Part shown: piece after piece, positions 12,403-22,992 of the stretch | Layout: each line of letters starts with the position of its first letter | Position numbering within the stretch: position 1 is the stretch's first letter | Assembly: GCA_015179025.1 (NCBI GenBank) | Contig: WHUX01000161.1 | Span: forward strand, 1 to 64,000 | Direction of reading: 5' to 3' | Source of the DNA: Terfezia claveryi | Taxonomy: Eukaryota > Ascomycota > Pezizomycetes > Pezizales > Pezizaceae | DNA length: 64,000 nt | Notes under the pieces: generated by a model | Databases searched by the model: none | What the model was told of the DNA's origin: nothing | The model's input: only the letters and a program-made list of their open reading frames with translations | Program-made: the position numbers and the translations under genes

Positions 12403-13800
12403 GTGGTATTGAAGCCCGAAAACCTTGATCTGGCAGCCAACGTTCTAGCTGAGGCTGATGCGGAAGCTGAGGCCGAGGCTGCCGGGGAAGCCGACCTCCG
12501 ACAACTGGTGAGACAGGCTTACGAAGGAGACCCCCTGGTCAGAGAAATCATCGCCGCAGTGAATTCCGGCCAGCGCCGCCACCCCAAGATCTCCCTAGCC
12601 GAGTGTACCATCCAGGAAGGCCTCCTCTACCACCTCGAACGGCTGTATGTGCCGGAAGGAGAGCTGCGCCTTCGATTGATCAAGGAACACCATGACAGCC
12701 TGGTTGCAGGTCACCCTGGAGTGGCCAAAACGTTAGAGCTTCTGGCCAGGGAATACACATGGATTGACCAACGGAAGGACGTGGAGCGGTACGTACGGAA
12801 CTGCCACGTTTGCAAGCATGCTAAGCCTGTCCGCCACGCTCCTTATGGGACCCTGAAGCCCCTGGAGATCCCAGACCAGCCTTGGCAACACCTAACCATG
12901 GACTTTGTGACTGGGTTGCCGGAGGATTCGGGGTTTAACGCTATTCTTATGGTAGTAGACCGATTGACCAAAATGAGGCATGTTATACCTTGCCATGATA
13001 CCTGTTCTGCCCGGGACCTCGCCGGCCTCTACCTCAACCACGTATTCCGCTACCATGGTCTCCCCAAGTCTGTCGTCTCGGACCGCGGCCCCCAATTCGT
13101 CTCGGACTTCTGGAAGGTATTCTGCGAGCTTCTGGGAATCAACGTACACCTCTCCACGGCGTATCACCCCCAAACAGATGGTCAGTCCGAGCGAATGAAT
13201 GCAATCATGGAGCAGTACCTGAGAGCATACGTCAATTACCAGCAAAACAACTGGGTTTCGCTGCTGGCAACCTGTGAGTTCGCCGCTAACAACCATTTCT
13301 CGGAGTCTCTGAAAACCTCCCCGTTCCTGGCCAATTACGGCTGGCACCCTCGTTTCGTGGACTCTCTAGCACCTTTGCACAAGGCCAGGGAGAACACCCC
13401 AGCTAAGGAGTTCGCCACGGAGATTGCTGAGTTGCACTCCACCCTAAGAGCCGAACTGGTATATGCTCAAGCTAGGCAAGCGGAGTATGCCAATGGATCA
13501 CGGTTGCCAGCCCCAAGGTACCAGCCTGGAGACAAGGTATGGCTTTCTGGCAGACACTTCCGGACAGAACGGCCCTCCCGCAAGCTTGATCATAAGTTCC
13601 TGGGCCCCTTCGAGGTATTAGCAGCTGTGGGGACTCATGCCTATAGATTGAGGTTCCCCAAGGACATCAAGCGACATCCGGTTGTCCATGTCTCCGAGAT
13701 CGAGCCCGCTGCGGATGACCCTCTCCCCGGACAGAAACACCCCCCACCCCCTCCAGTGGTTGTCGAAGGTGAAGAGGAATGGGAGGTGAGGAAGTACTAG
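12403..13800 (+). pseudogene. Gypsy integrase
   Basis: Integrase inserts the cDNA into the chromosome. This is the longest intact frame of the element. The N-terminal HHCC zinc-binding domain has HHDSLVAGHPG (about 12688) and CHVCKHAK (about 12811). The DDE core has MDFVTGLP (first Asp about 12901), SDRGPQFVSDFW (about 13078) and HPQTDGQSERMN (Glu about 13189). A GPY/F-type module, LDHKFLGPFEVL, follows at about 13585-13620, then HPVVHVSEIEP leading to the chromodomain. The start given is only where the frame opens (GTG); integrase is normally cut from Pol. The frame closes at TAG 13798-13800, inside the chromodomain. Confidence 0.95.
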
Positions 13801-13955
13801 ACTCACGGAGAAGGTATGGGCATCTGCACTATAAGGTCAAGTGGCTAGGGGATGAGGAAACGACCTGGCAGCCCGCTGAAGATCTGGAGAATGCCCCGGA
13901 CTTGCTCGCCCTGTTCCACCAACATTATCCACGGAAGCCTCGGCCCACTGAATGA
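13770..13955 (+). pseudogene. Chromodomain at the Pol C-terminus, frameshifted
   Basis: Chromodomains of chromoviruses bind modified histone tails and steer insertion to heterochromatin. The first strand (EEEWEV) is in the integrase frame, but from 13794 the domain continues in the next frame: RRRYGHLHYKVKWLG, then TTWQPAEDLENAPDLL, ending at TGA 13953-13955. Conserved aromatic residues (Y/W of the KVKWLG and TTWQP strands) are present. One base gained or lost near 13794 separates the halves. Confidence 0.9.
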
Positions 13956-14169
13956 TGCCCTACCTTGTCCTTACTCGCCCAGAGTCGTGGATTGTGCCCT
14001 TTGTGTGTTTTTTGATATTCGGAGTTATGGCTTGGTTGTTGTTGTTGTTTTACCTACTTCCGGCGTTAGGGTTGGGTTAGTGGTTATTGGTTTCACTCGC
14101 CTGTTGTTTTCGCCTTGCCTTTCGCCTTGCCTTTCGTCGCTGGGGGCTCCGAGCCTAAAGGGGGGATAG
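13956..14169 (+). promoter_or_regulatory. Gypsy 3' untranslated region with polypurine tract
   Basis: This pyrimidine- and GT-rich spacer ends in CCTAAAGGGGGGATAG (14154-14169) directly before the 3' LTR. That purine run is the expected primer for plus-strand DNA synthesis. Confidence 0.85.
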
Positions 14170-14737
14170 TGTCACAACCGTCCCTTCCCAGCCTAGTCTG
14201 ACCTCGTTGTTGTTATTCATTGTTCCTTCTGGCATCACCTGCGAACTCAGGTGATAGCGTTGTTATCTAGGCTCCCGAGATAAGGGTCTCGGGAACCTTA
14301 TTCCTTCCGGTGGCCTTGGCCAGGAAGGAAGCCTGTATATATAGCTTGCTCTCTCCGCCCTCTCGTTGGATCCCCATCCAACGTCTTGTATATCCAATAC
14401 AGGGCCTTGCTTCTCTCCACGCTGGTGCATCTCCCTTGTGCACCTCCTTGTCTCGCCTCGACTCTGCAGCCCTGCTGCCCACCCCGCGAACCTCCTGTCC
14501 TGTCCTTGCCTTGCCTCGCCTTGTGTTTGCAGCCCAGCTGCCTCCCTTGACACACGCGGCAACTGCTTCCGCGTGTCTCGTGTCCCTTGCCCTCTGCCCC
14601 TCTTGCCTCTTGCCCTTGCCCCCCGCCCCAGCCTTCCCCTAGTCACACACGTAGCGTTCCTACGTGTGTCTTACCCTAGCCTCTGCCTTCTCCCCGGCGT
14701 ACCCCTTGGTCGCCTTGTTCCCAGAGCCCACGTTACA
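14170..14737 (+). repeat. 3' LTR of the Gypsy chromovirus
   Basis: TGTCACAACC...CCACGTTACA, one base shorter than the 5' LTR (aaggg versus aagggg) and differing at seven other sites. The TATA-like gtatatatag is at 14335-14344. The target duplication GGCTT follows at 14738-14742. Confidence 0.96.
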
Positions 14738-14934
14738 GGCTTGGTTTCATTAACTTATAACATAGATATATTTTATGTGCCCTCTCACTGAACCTCTCAT
14801 TAGTGATATGTCCTCACTCAATTTTTAGCAGATATCATGTGTAGAGTACTAATTGACAGGCCTGCCTATTGGCATACTTTCATGCCATTAGGTATTTGGT
14901 TTGGACCTAGTTTAATTGAATTATAATAGTGAAT
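14738..14934. other. Spacer between Gypsy element and right inverted-repeat arm
   Basis: It begins with the right target duplication (ggctt, 14738-14742) and holds no recognisable gene. Together with 8001-8319 it formed the roughly 0.5-kb loop of the inverted repeat before the element arrived. Confidence 0.6.
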
Positions 14935-15512
14935 ATATTCTATGCACCTTCCCTAGGCCTTCGTTTGGGGGTATGACGTTGCCCAGTTCTGCTCAGATAT
15001 TCTATATAAGCTACCTGAGAGTATTTTTCTACCCATGTGCTTGCTTTTGACCTATCTGGTTTTCGAATTAGGCCTGGTTTGGTTGAGCTATTACAAAAAG
15101 TAGCTTTATTTGCATTCCCGGCTAAGCTACCATTTCGGACCAATCCTTCTGTATGGGCATATTATATGAAATTGCATATATAGTGAGCGCAAACCACAAG
15201 TACCAAGTGGAAACAGTAATTTCTGATCATTGAAACTTTCTCCGCCATCATCTATTCATATATCTTATAGCTAAACCTACCCGGTAATCCCTGGTATTTC
15301 TCTCAGCATCATTTAAGGTGTAGTATACCTTGGGCCTGCGATACTTTATTTTGCAAAGTACTATATATCTCAAATACAATCCCAGAATCTGGGCTTATTT
15401 TATTATGTATAGAGCTCAAAATTGTTGAAAATGCATAAATAGTCGGGTGATCTGCATCCCGGTGGTGATCGGCATCCTGAAGATGGATGGTATGTTGCAA
15501 AGGGGAATATTG
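14935..15512 (-). repeat. Right arm of large inverted repeat, coding-like relic
   Basis: This is the reverse-complement partner of 7440-8000. The minus strand keeps HNKISPDSGIVFEIYSTLQN before a stop (about 15309-15440) and, in another block, VRNGSLAGNANKATFCNSST (about 15085-15143). The left arm has the same two blocks with substitutions. I know no family for it. Confidence 0.55.
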
Positions 15513-15639
15513 GGTCTTTAGTTAATCTTGGTGGGATGTGAGCATAACTATGTTGTAGAGCATACTCATTTTCATAGATATGTATATTTAGTCAGAATCA
15601 CTATGCTCATGATATCTCACAAGTTGTGGCTGGAGACGC

Positions 15640-16196
15640 TGTTGCAGGGGGGTTTTGCAGGGGTGTGCACTAGACGGTGGCTGCTCACTAGTAGGCTTGC
15701 AAGGGTACAGGAAGAGGAGGACATCAGGCAGCGGTGTTCTACTCTGAGGATAGTCGGGGCAATCCCCCAAGCTCAGGCTATTCTTACCTCGGCACGGAAT
15801 CTACAGTTGCAGACGCGGAACGACAGGCTCTGGTCCTGGCTCTTATAGCTAACAAGGACTCCCCAGAGTCCCCAATGGTACTGTAGCTCTCCTCTCAGAC
15901 TCCAGCTCTGCTATCATCACGGCTATCAATATCTCACAAGGTCTCCAGCCCCCCAGGAGCTCTATCGAGATCAAGCTAGCAGAGCTTCTTAAGGAGAGGG
16001 AAGAGAAGTATTATGACACCACCATCTCTCGGGCCCGTTCTCTATTTTTTCCCTTCACACATGTATCTATCCTCATTGCTTTCTGCGCGCCGGACTTGGC
16101 AGACTAACTTGCCTTGTCCTGAATTCCGGGTGGCTCTTCATGGTCCCCTTACTAGGACCGAATAAGAGTAACAAGTATTTAAAAAAAAAAAAAAAA
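15640..16196 (+). pseudogene. 3' end of a LINE: RNase H and poly(A) tail
   Basis: A 5'-truncated non-LTR retrotransposon. Readable RNase H pieces are AERQALVLALIANKDSP (about 15815-15865), SDSSSAIITAINISQGLQ across a frameshift (about 15897-15950) and IKLAELLKEREEKYYDTTIS (about 15970-16030), typical of Tad1-type elements. It ends with the conserved 3' tail hairpin GGTCCCCTTACTAGGACC (16142-16159), the gaataagagtaa word and an A-run (16181-16196). Confidence 0.75.
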
Positions 16197-16607
16197 TAGC
16201 TGTGTTTCAGGGCCCGCTCCTTCTCTGCTAAGGCTTAGTAGATGGGTAGCGTTTTAACAGGCAACGGCAAGAATACTTAATGGCTCTCGCTGGCTTTGCT
16301 AACATCTCTCTCAAACAAATTTCCCGGAGTAAACGTGGAAATGATAGTTAACAGAAGTTAAAAAGATAGATCAAATCCGATGTCTTGTGATGAACTCGGA
16401 AGGAAAATGGTGTCCTCAGAGGCAACACTTGGACTGTAATATTTAAAGACAGACAATGAAACAGGGATTGATGCATTAGATGATTTGACGTTGCGGGCGG
16501 AGCTCACAACCTGTTTCCCCCCACCAGACATTTTACGGGTGATGGTGCTCATTACAGTATTTACATCTCCTAGGTCTAGAATGCACTTGAGAACTCAGAC
16601 ACCAAAA
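16197..16607. other. No gene recognised
   Basis: Short open frames only. It contains the phrase gctaacatctctctc (about 16298), which recurs near 48566, so part of it is a dispersed repeat. Confidence 0.4.
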
Positions 16608-16789
16608 GTAGTCTGGTTGGCACACACCAAACTCGTGCTACCAAGAGGACACAGAGGAACCCCAGCGGGGCAAGATCGGCGACGCGCACATGCACAGAGG
16701 GAGAACGGGTAAGTGAATTATGGCTACGAGCTGTGTCTCGCCCTAAAATCTCAATAAAGGTGTTCCTATATCGGTGCCAACCAGACTAC
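16608..16789. mobile_element. Short element bounded by inverted GTGCCAACCAGACTAC
   Basis: gtagtctggttggcac (16608-16623) and gtgccaaccagactac (16774-16789) are perfect 16-bp inverted repeats 182 bp apart from end to end. The same word occurs alone at many other places in the window. A MITE with these ends is the simplest reading; no target duplication is evident. Confidence 0.4.
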
Positions 16790-16873
16790 CTTATCGGTAG
16801 TCTCATGCCATGTATATCGGTAGCATCGTGCTTGACCACTTCTCTTCGTTGTAAGCTGTGCTATACTATCAAT

Positions 16874-16921
16874 CACTTGGCCTAATCTAGCACACTTGGC
16901 CAACCCCCAAGGAACTTTAAC
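16874..16921 (+). promoter_or_regulatory. Family-1 promoter block upstream of the 17-kb gene
   Basis: CACTTGGCCTAATCTAGCAC, then ACTTGGCCAACCCCCAAGGA and a TTTAA end. The same block precedes five other family members at a similar distance from their ATG. Just upstream, cgtgcttgaccacttctctt (about 16834) is also shared. The leader between 16955 and 17020 is CA-rich, typical of fungal 5' UTRs. Confidence 0.7.
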
Positions 16922-17022
16922 CCCAGATTATAGCTAATAAAAGAAAAATAAAACTAAATTCATTCCACAACCACAACTACAACCACAACCACGAATCCAG
17001 AACAACAAATCCACAACCAAAA

Positions 17023-17385
17023 ATGTCATCTGCCGTTGAAATTTGCTACAAGATCATCGTCATGAAGCTCAGAGTCTCAAATTATATCATCCAAGAACTT
17101 CAGTATCGAGTCTCCAGAGGGTATGCGGTTGTTCCTGGGCTTCTTCAGGACGTAAGGACTAGCTTTCACGAAGGACATGAAGGGCTGGAAGAGCTTAAGT
17201 TTCTGTCAGAACAGAACAATGGTGAGGGGCCTCATTTGATTGCATCCGCAGAGGCTATTTTGATGAAACTAGATATGGTAATTAGGGGTTTTGAAGCGTT
17301 GGCATTGAAAAGGGTCCTTGAAACGGTAGGGGATATTTTGATGGAAATAGACGAGGTAATTAGGGATTATAAAGCGTTGCAATAA
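17023..17385 (+). CDS. Small helical protein, family 1 (NNGEG), 120 aa
   Basis: Function unknown. It belongs to a seven-member family in this window recognised by the start MSSAVEICY, a GLEEL..LS stretch, an invariant NNGEG loop (about residues 66-70) and a C-terminal helix ending in GFEAL. No signal peptide, transmembrane segment or catalytic motif is visible; the pattern of charged and leucine residues suggests an alpha-helical intracellular protein. This member is longest because its last helix is duplicated: ILMKLDMVIRGFEAL is followed about 25 residues later by ILMEIDEVIRDYKAL. The ATG is supported by alignment with all paralogs and by the CA-rich leader. It is the only plus-strand copy with the shared promoter block. 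Confidence 0.8.
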   Translation: MSSAVEICYKIIVMKLRVSNYIIQELQYRVSRGYAVVPGLLQDVRTSFHEGHEGLEELKFLSEQNNGEGPHLIASAEAILMKLDMVIRGFEALALKRVLETVGDILMEIDEVIRDYKALQ

Positions 17386-18149
17386 GGTAAAGGAAGAAGA
17401 GCATGTACCTTACTTAATAGTCGCAAGAATCAAATTTACAGTAACTGATAATCCAGACTCTAGCTAGACAAAACGACTTTAGATAAGTAGTTCTATTCTG
17501 GTAACCTACTTCTCTCCATCTCCAACTGGAAGCGTGCGCTTGGGTAGTTTACCAGACAGAGTACAGTACTATCTTGTATTGTCAGTACTTATATGAAAGG
17601 TGCCCAACATTTTTAGCGTGTACTTTATCACACACCACCAGCAAAAGTACTAGCAACCCCAGCAAAATTTATAGTCTGGTTGGCACCAAAATTTACATTC
17701 ATTACCAGCGTGGTAAGAATACTACTAGAACGGTCCTTGGTGGCATAGCTTACATCTCGTTACGGTAATGGGATGTAGCAAGAGCACCACTCTTAGACAA
17801 AACCGCCCCACGCCCGATCCTTGCCTTTGACAATTGACAGAACTAGACGTGGCGAGCCAGCCAATCTGTAAGGGCCTAAGAACAAATTCGGCACTTCGAA
17901 TTAGGGCATAAAAACCTACTTAGTTGGTATTTCATAACACACCAACTGCATAGTAGGAGAATGATACCGAAATGCTACTCATGTTCATCTTCCTGCAAAT
18001 ATCTGCGAGTGCTCATTCTTCTCACAGTGAGTGAAGCGCCCATATTTGCCAGCCCCTTATCTAGTTTATCAATCTCTATAGTAATCATGATTCTTCTGAT
18101 GCATCTCCACAGCTCTTCCACTGAATCTCAAACTCAGTCTCCTCTTTCA
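17386..18149. other. No gene recognised
   Basis: Downstream DNA of the family-1 gene. It contains one copy of tagtctggttggcac (17672-17686) and otherwise only short frames. Confidence 0.4.
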
Positions 18150-18224
18150 TGTTCTGGCCTGCCCGGGAACTGGCCCATTCGCAAAGTCATTTTGTACCAT
18201 GTCTATCTTGTCGAGGGTAACAGT

Positions 18225-18312
18225 ATCTCCGATTCTCCTCATGGTCCCCTTACTGGGACCGAATAAGAGTAAGGAGTACTTTAATTTTGAAAAAAAAAAA
18301 AAAAAAAAAAAA
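18225..18312 (+). mobile_element. LINE-type 3' tail
   Basis: Hairpin GGTCCCCTTACTGGGACC followed by gaataagagtaaggag and an interrupted A-run of over 20 bases. It is one of about ten such tails in the window. Confidence 0.65.
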
Positions 18313-18614
18313 CCGATAGCAAAAGTATTGTTGTTCATACCGCTTCAACATATTTTGGCAAGTTTTAATAGTATATTTTTTTGTTGAACACGTCGGAGTA
18401 GGTCTTAACAGTATTGTAGAGGTTGTGGAGCTTCTCTATCGGACTCCAGGTCTTCACATGGAATACTAATTATATACCCCTATTCGAGGAGCCACCCGGA
18501 AACCCGGATGGATTCAGATCAACACAGTCCGGCGGAGGTTGTGAAGCTTCTCCATCAGACTCTTCATTTTTTTCACAGGTGAGTCTACCTTAACTGACCG
18601 CCATACTTTTATTG

Positions 18615-18705
18615 GGCCAACTAGGTTTCCGGGTGTCTCCTCATGGTCCCCTGATTGGGATCGAATAGGAGTAATGAGGGTTTTTTTTTTTAAATAAATA
18701 AATGT
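18615..18705 (+). mobile_element. LINE-type 3' tail, T-rich end
   Basis: GGTCCCCTGATTGGGATC hairpin (with a G-T wobble pair), then gaataggagtaatgag. The end is a T-run followed by (aaat)n rather than poly(A). The preceding ttccgggtgtctcctcat matches other tails. Confidence 0.6.
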
Positions 18706-18948
18706 ATTGGGCCAATTCCTCGAGAGGACAGCATACCCATTCCTGGGCAGGACAGAGCACCTACAAGGCTTCCCAAACCTAGGACATTATCCTGAAGAAA
18801 GTACGTTCCCGCGAGGGTAGATGACCCATCGACACGACGTGACCCTGAATCTTACTTTTTAGTATTATTTCTTGAGAGTATTTTGTCCAGCGTATGTGGT
18901 CATGAGGTCTTGACCCGTGTAGGTTGTATGACCCTCAACATCTGAAAC

Positions 18949-18956
18949 TATATAAG
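18949..18956 (+). promoter_or_regulatory. TATA box of the family-2 gene
   Basis: TATATAAG lies 105 bp before the ATG at 19055. The same box occurs before the paralog (43711-43718), 166 bp from its ATG because of an inserted leader repeat. Confidence 0.6.
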
Positions 18957-19054
18957 TTGCCTGAAGCATCACCCTTCTAGTTATGTCCTCATCCTGCTAC
19001 CAGCACTCCTAAACACTACATATATTTAACCTATATCCACCGAAAGCACAAACT

Positions 19055-19360
19055 ATGTCGTCCGATAATCAGAACATTACACCCCGTTTAGCTGCAGTGG
19101 CAATCGAGCTACGGGGCGCAGAATCCATTCTCAGAGAAGCTGAAATAGAACTCGTCATGCACAAAGATGAGGCTATCACACTAATGGAAAAACTACCTAA
19201 TATCCTGCTAGCGATAGAGCGGGAGCTGAGAGAGATCAAAGATCTTCCAAAACATGAAGAAGATGCTTTTTTTCTTGAGGCTTTGGAGGATATTGTTGGA
19301 CAAACGCGTTCGTCCATGAGGTATGTTGAAGGGTTAATTGAGAAATTGGAGAAAAAGTAG
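19055..19360 (+). CDS. Small helical protein, family 2 (MSSDNQNITPR), 101 aa
   Basis: Function unknown. Start MSSDNQNITPRLAAVAIELR; the rest is charged and leucine-rich with heptad-like spacing and ends LIEKLEKK, so a helical bundle or coiled coil is likely. No secretion signal or membrane segment. The paralog at 43877-44191 is identical in DNA for the first 22 codons and then differs at about 25 amino-acid positions plus in-frame indels of 6 and 3 bp; I count only one silent change, although the flanking DNA is over 98% identical. The segments around residues 33-40, 48-60 and 73-93 carry the differences. The start is supported by the TATA box and identical leader. No known domain is recognised. 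Confidence 0.8.
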   Translation: MSSDNQNITPRLAAVAIELRGAESILREAEIELVMHKDEAITLMEKLPNILLAIERELREIKDLPKHEEDAFFLEALEDIVGQTRSSMRYVEGLIEKLEKK

Positions 19361-19397
19361 TTGGGGTCAGCGGGTTATTGTAGCTGGCTATGGAAAT

Positions 19398-19489
19398 GGG
19401 CGAGATTGTGAGTAGCGAGATTGTGAGTAGCGAGATTGTGAGTAGCGAGATTGTGAGTAGCGAGATTGTGAGTAGCGAGATTGTGAGTA
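19398..19489. repeat. 15-bp tandem repeat gcgagattgtgagta
   Basis: Six copies directly after the family-2 gene; the paralog has four (44228-44291). Probably in the 3' UTR. Confidence 0.9.
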
Positions 19490-20021
19490 GTCTAGAAGAA
19501 TATTTGAATTTATAGAAATGGGGAGATCATGAGTAGTCTAGAAGGATATTTGAATTTAAAAGCTTGATGAGTACTATAAGTACTGCTGATTTCGTTATAG
19601 CAATTACATTTACCTGTGATAATCCCTGTGATAATCCCCGTAACCCCTTGCCAGCCCCATACGGTACGGTATCCGGTATAGCAAGTAGATGCCTCACCTA
19701 AATTGCTAGAACTGGCAAATTTTGGCTTGAGCAGTCCGGTATACCAAGGGTATATATAGCAAGGTTTGAGTGTAGTGAATCGGAGATCCTACGGCGTCAA
19801 AACAAAATTTTTCTGCAAGTAGGGGGGGGATACGATACCATGTTCTCCCTAACGTTCTTTTCATCGAAAATGTCACTGGAAAACTTTGATGGGTCCCTGG
19901 CGAATCTCTCCTTATTTGATACCCAGATTCGTAACGCCATTAAGAGATTGGATACTGGTACGCCTTCGAGGTGCTACTGAACTGCTTTCTTAATATTCAA
20001 ACCAAGAGATCTCTTCAATAA

Positions 20022-20094
20022 TAGGCCTGGGCACGAGCCCGAGCCGACTCGAGCCCCGCCGGCGAAACCTCGAGCCGGCTCGAGCCCAGGCCTA
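20022..20094. mobile_element. 73-bp fold-back, hAT-like ends
   Basis: TAGGCCTGGGC at 20022-20032 and its complement gcccaggccta at 20084-20094 enclose further palindromic GAGCC/GGCTC words, so the whole unit folds into one hairpin. The end sequence resembles hAT-type termini. No 8-bp target duplication is visible. A half copy (taggcctgggcgcg) is near 25926. Confidence 0.6.
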
Positions 20095-20409
20095 ATATGG
20101 ATTCTGATTCTGAATTCATATTGCCATTTACTCCATTTTATTGATTGTTTCATCTCACCATGCTTCTTCTAAATGTTGGGCTTTCCTTGCCATGCAATTC
20201 TTAGCCCTCCCACCACTTATTCGCACTCCCCACTAACTTCGTAGCCAGCCTAGTACACAATCAATGTAGTTTGATCGGCCTCTGCTGCGTTTGGAGCCAT
20301 CAACCCACACAGTGAACTCGCGCCATTAATAGCAGGAAAACCACGTTTCCAAGTTTCCAAGTTTATCCAAATATTCGGCTGCCACTCTAACATCTTAGAG
20401 TCGGACAGA

Positions 20410-20690
20410 TTCCTGTTACCCTCATTATGTTGTTGTCATTGTTGCCTAGTTCGGCCTTGGCCTATTGTCATCGGGAACCTTGAGAGTCGTGCCACGACTC
20501 CCGTCCGCTATCTCAAAAGCTTATTCCATAGTCGGTCTTGGCTCCTTGAGCCTTCTTGTATATAATCTCTGCCCTTTGGCCCTTCGCACTCTCGTTGGAT
20601 CCCTATCCAATGTCTTGTATCTAGCGTACAACACTTGGTTCCAAAAGCCTTGTTTCTTCGAGTGCAAGCAAGTGTACGTATATTCAGCAG
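20410..20690 (+). repeat. LTR fragment of a third Gypsy-like family
   Basis: It shares tcgttggatccctatccaa and tgtcttgtat with the LTR at 8325, preceded by TATA-like tgtatataat (about 20557-20566) and a cgggaacctt word. The rest differs. No partner LTR or internal region is adjacent. Confidence 0.5.
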
Positions 20691-21674
20691 ACTGGCAGTA
20701 CTATTTCCGTATTATGGCCAAGCCCAACGGGACTAGGCCAACTCTGGACTAGCTTCAGCAACCTTTGCACAGGACAATAATCTGGAACACAAATATATTG
20801 TTGCCAGGAACTTCACTGGACCCTTAGAAGATCACGTCAATATGAGACTAAGTCACGTCTAACTTCCAATAAGGCACGTCAAACTCCTTTCTAACCACTA
20901 ATCAATCCCAATGCAAATCTACAATCTCGAAGCAACAGTATATATGCTTCTTGGGGAGCATATTCAAATCACATCCAGAAAAAACATACCGACAAAGCCA
21001 ATTAGACACTCACCCCTCTTGTGCGTCGGCACACCAGCGTGCCCCTGCATACGGAGGCCTCCATTGAACAATCAGGCTCTCAATCGAGCGTAGAAGATGA
21101 AAGTTTTGGCTGAAGCATTTCGGATATTGATCAATCTGACTTAGGTCGAATATTATAACACTATGAAGATTTCCAGCCAGAGCAGCATCATGATCTCGAA
21201 GATCCCGCAAATGACTCCGATGCTGAACCAATCCCCGAAACTGCCGATTCCCCCCTCCCGACGCAGATGCATATAAGACTGACGTGATTCGGGGGCTGCC
21301 AGCTAGATATCAAGCTGGCTAACCACTCCGAGACTTTCAAACCAGCGTTCACCAGAATACAATCATCTCCATCCATTCCACAATGTGCGAGATTACAAGC
21401 TCACACGGTTTTTCACCTTCAGCAAGGTACTTACTACAAACCAGAATTGATGCTTTCTTTCGGGACAACATTCTGCCGAGATCACCCGCCAACCCTCCGA
21501 CGTCAAGTGTCTCTTTCAAATCACCCAGTACACATTCTCCAAGCAAACCGACAAAATGGTTGCTGATCCTGCGTGGAACACAGGCTCCGTTCCATATACG
21601 TTACGTCCAAAGTCGGATTTCTACTATCGCAATATCATAGATTGTATAAAATATCTATTGCAGTAGCGAGCATA
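20691..21674. other. Decayed DNA, possible transposase relic
   Basis: Short frames only. Between about 21060 and 21250 one plus frame, broken by stops, is acidic (HHDLEDPANDSDAEPIPET) and may be the tail of a lost transposase or host protein, but I cannot assign it. Confidence 0.25.
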
Positions 21675-21745
21675 TTTCATGGTCCCCTTACTGGGACTGA
21701 ATAAGAGTAACAATTATTAAAAAAATAAAAATAAAAGTAGCGAGC
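21675..21745 (+). mobile_element. LINE-type 3' tail
   Basis: GGTCCCCTTACTGGGACT hairpin, gaataagagtaac, then an A-rich end (aaaaaataaaaataaaa). Confidence 0.6.
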
Positions 21746-21849
21746 ATATGTGACACATGCTCTAGGAACCGGTAAAAGCTATTCAATATGATATACATCC
21801 ATTGAGTGGCGAGCCTTACGCATATCCACCTGCGAGCCTACTTTCTGGC

Positions 21850-21980
21850 CACCCTACTTGTATTGGGCTAATTCCTGGGGAGGCCAGCCCAACTAGGAAT
21901 ACCTATTACTGGGCAGGCTGGCCTGTCCGGGAATTGCCTCGTGAACCCGCAGATTCCCGGGCAGGCCAGAACATATCCAA
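21850..21980. mobile_element. CCCGGG-palindrome MITE
   Basis: A run of GC-rich palindromic words ending in ttcccgggcaggccagaaca (about 21959-21978), the terminal motif of a dispersed short repeat (other copies at 18150, 25444, 31723, 32446, 33986 and 42116). Confidence 0.55.
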
Positions 21981-22699
21981 ATCAGTACTGAAGGGATTTA
22001 AGAGTTCAGGTCAAAGTCCAATACGGGGCATGCTAGACTTCTCCCTGCTATTACACTTCTATACTTTCTAGCCCGGTCAAAACATACGAGTGAAAGAGGA
22101 ACCCAGTCCAAAGTCCATCCCAGACTCGGTACCTGCTTCCGATCATGACGTAATACTTTCCAGAGGTCACACCATAATGGAAACTGAAGGTACGGGTGGA
22201 AGATCTCCAGGTATCGTGAACGCTCTCCTTGTACTCTGCCCACTTTTACAGCCCCGAAATCCTTCTGTCCTCCAGACTCCACGTACATAGCTGTTCTACT
22301 CGAGATCAACTCTTCTATTAGCACAGGATTTGATTTTACCAATTCTTTCCAAAATCCTGCTCACTTTTTCAAGTCAAACAAACCCTTATAGCCAAATCCC
22401 TTTGAATCGAAAAGTAAAGAAACGCAAAACCAATAGCGGCTGCTACCAGAAATATCCTTATGCAAGATAGGTAATGGCTGTCAGGGCTTTCCAAAGTGTG
22501 GTCTAAGGCCACTATCGGGGGGGTCTCATCTGCAGTGGCACAAAGTTGAATCCTGTCTGATAGACATTAGCTGCCATGGCAGGTAGGTTATCCATGCATT
22601 CAAGCTAATACTCTGGACATATACTCACCCCCTTCAGGATAGAATCTTCATGTAGCAAATCACATTGCCACGGCATATGTACATCGGGAGCAGCTGGGT
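21981..22699. other. No gene recognised
   Basis: Only short overlapping frames on both strands without recognisable domains. Confidence 0.35.
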
Positions 22700-22732
22700 T
22701 GCACGATTTTGGGTCAACGAAGCAGTGTTGGA

Positions 22733-22790
22733 TGGTGGAAAGTTATAGGGTGGTGGAAAGTTATGGGGTGGTGGAAAGTTATGGGGTAGG
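22733..22790. repeat. 18-bp repeat ggtggaaagttatggggt
   Basis: Three copies with few changes, just before a LINE RNase H fragment. Confidence 0.8.
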
Positions 22791-22799
22791 TAGTGGGCT

Positions 22800-22992
22800 C
22801 CTATTGCAAGACTACGAAAAGAGACAACAGGAGACAGCCATCAGTTGGGTCCGCTCTCACACAGGAATAACGCACAACGAAATAGCGGACAACCTGGCAT
22901 CTTGTCTTGTCCTGAATCCACCTGGGTTTCCCGGTGGCTCATCATGGACTCCCAGCTAGGTCCACACATGAGTACTGAGTATTTAGAAAAAA
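22800..22992 (+). pseudogene. LINE 3' fragment: RNase H end and tail
   Basis: The readable end of an RNase H domain, ISWVRSHTGITHNEIADNLA, matches Tad1-type LINEs (the H-x-G-I-x-x-NE-x-AD signature). It runs into the conserved 3' tail ctgaatccacctgggtttcc and hairpin GGACTCCCAGCTAGGTCC, and ends in a short A-run near 22984-22992. This shows that the dispersed tails come from a LINE. Confidence 0.75.

Larger units (their letters stand above)
18194..19955. repeat. Segmental duplication A, copy 1 (pairs with 42964-44755)
   Basis: From gtaccatgtctatcttgtcg to cattaagagattggat the two copies are about 98% identical outside the coding region. Differences are mostly A-run length, two small indels, the leader repeat and repeat number after the gene. 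The duplicated unit carries two LINE-type 3' tails (18225-18312 and 18615-18700), the family-2 gene and the beginning of a retroelement gag (ATG about 19871), which is cut off at 19955 in this copy. Confidence 0.92.
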
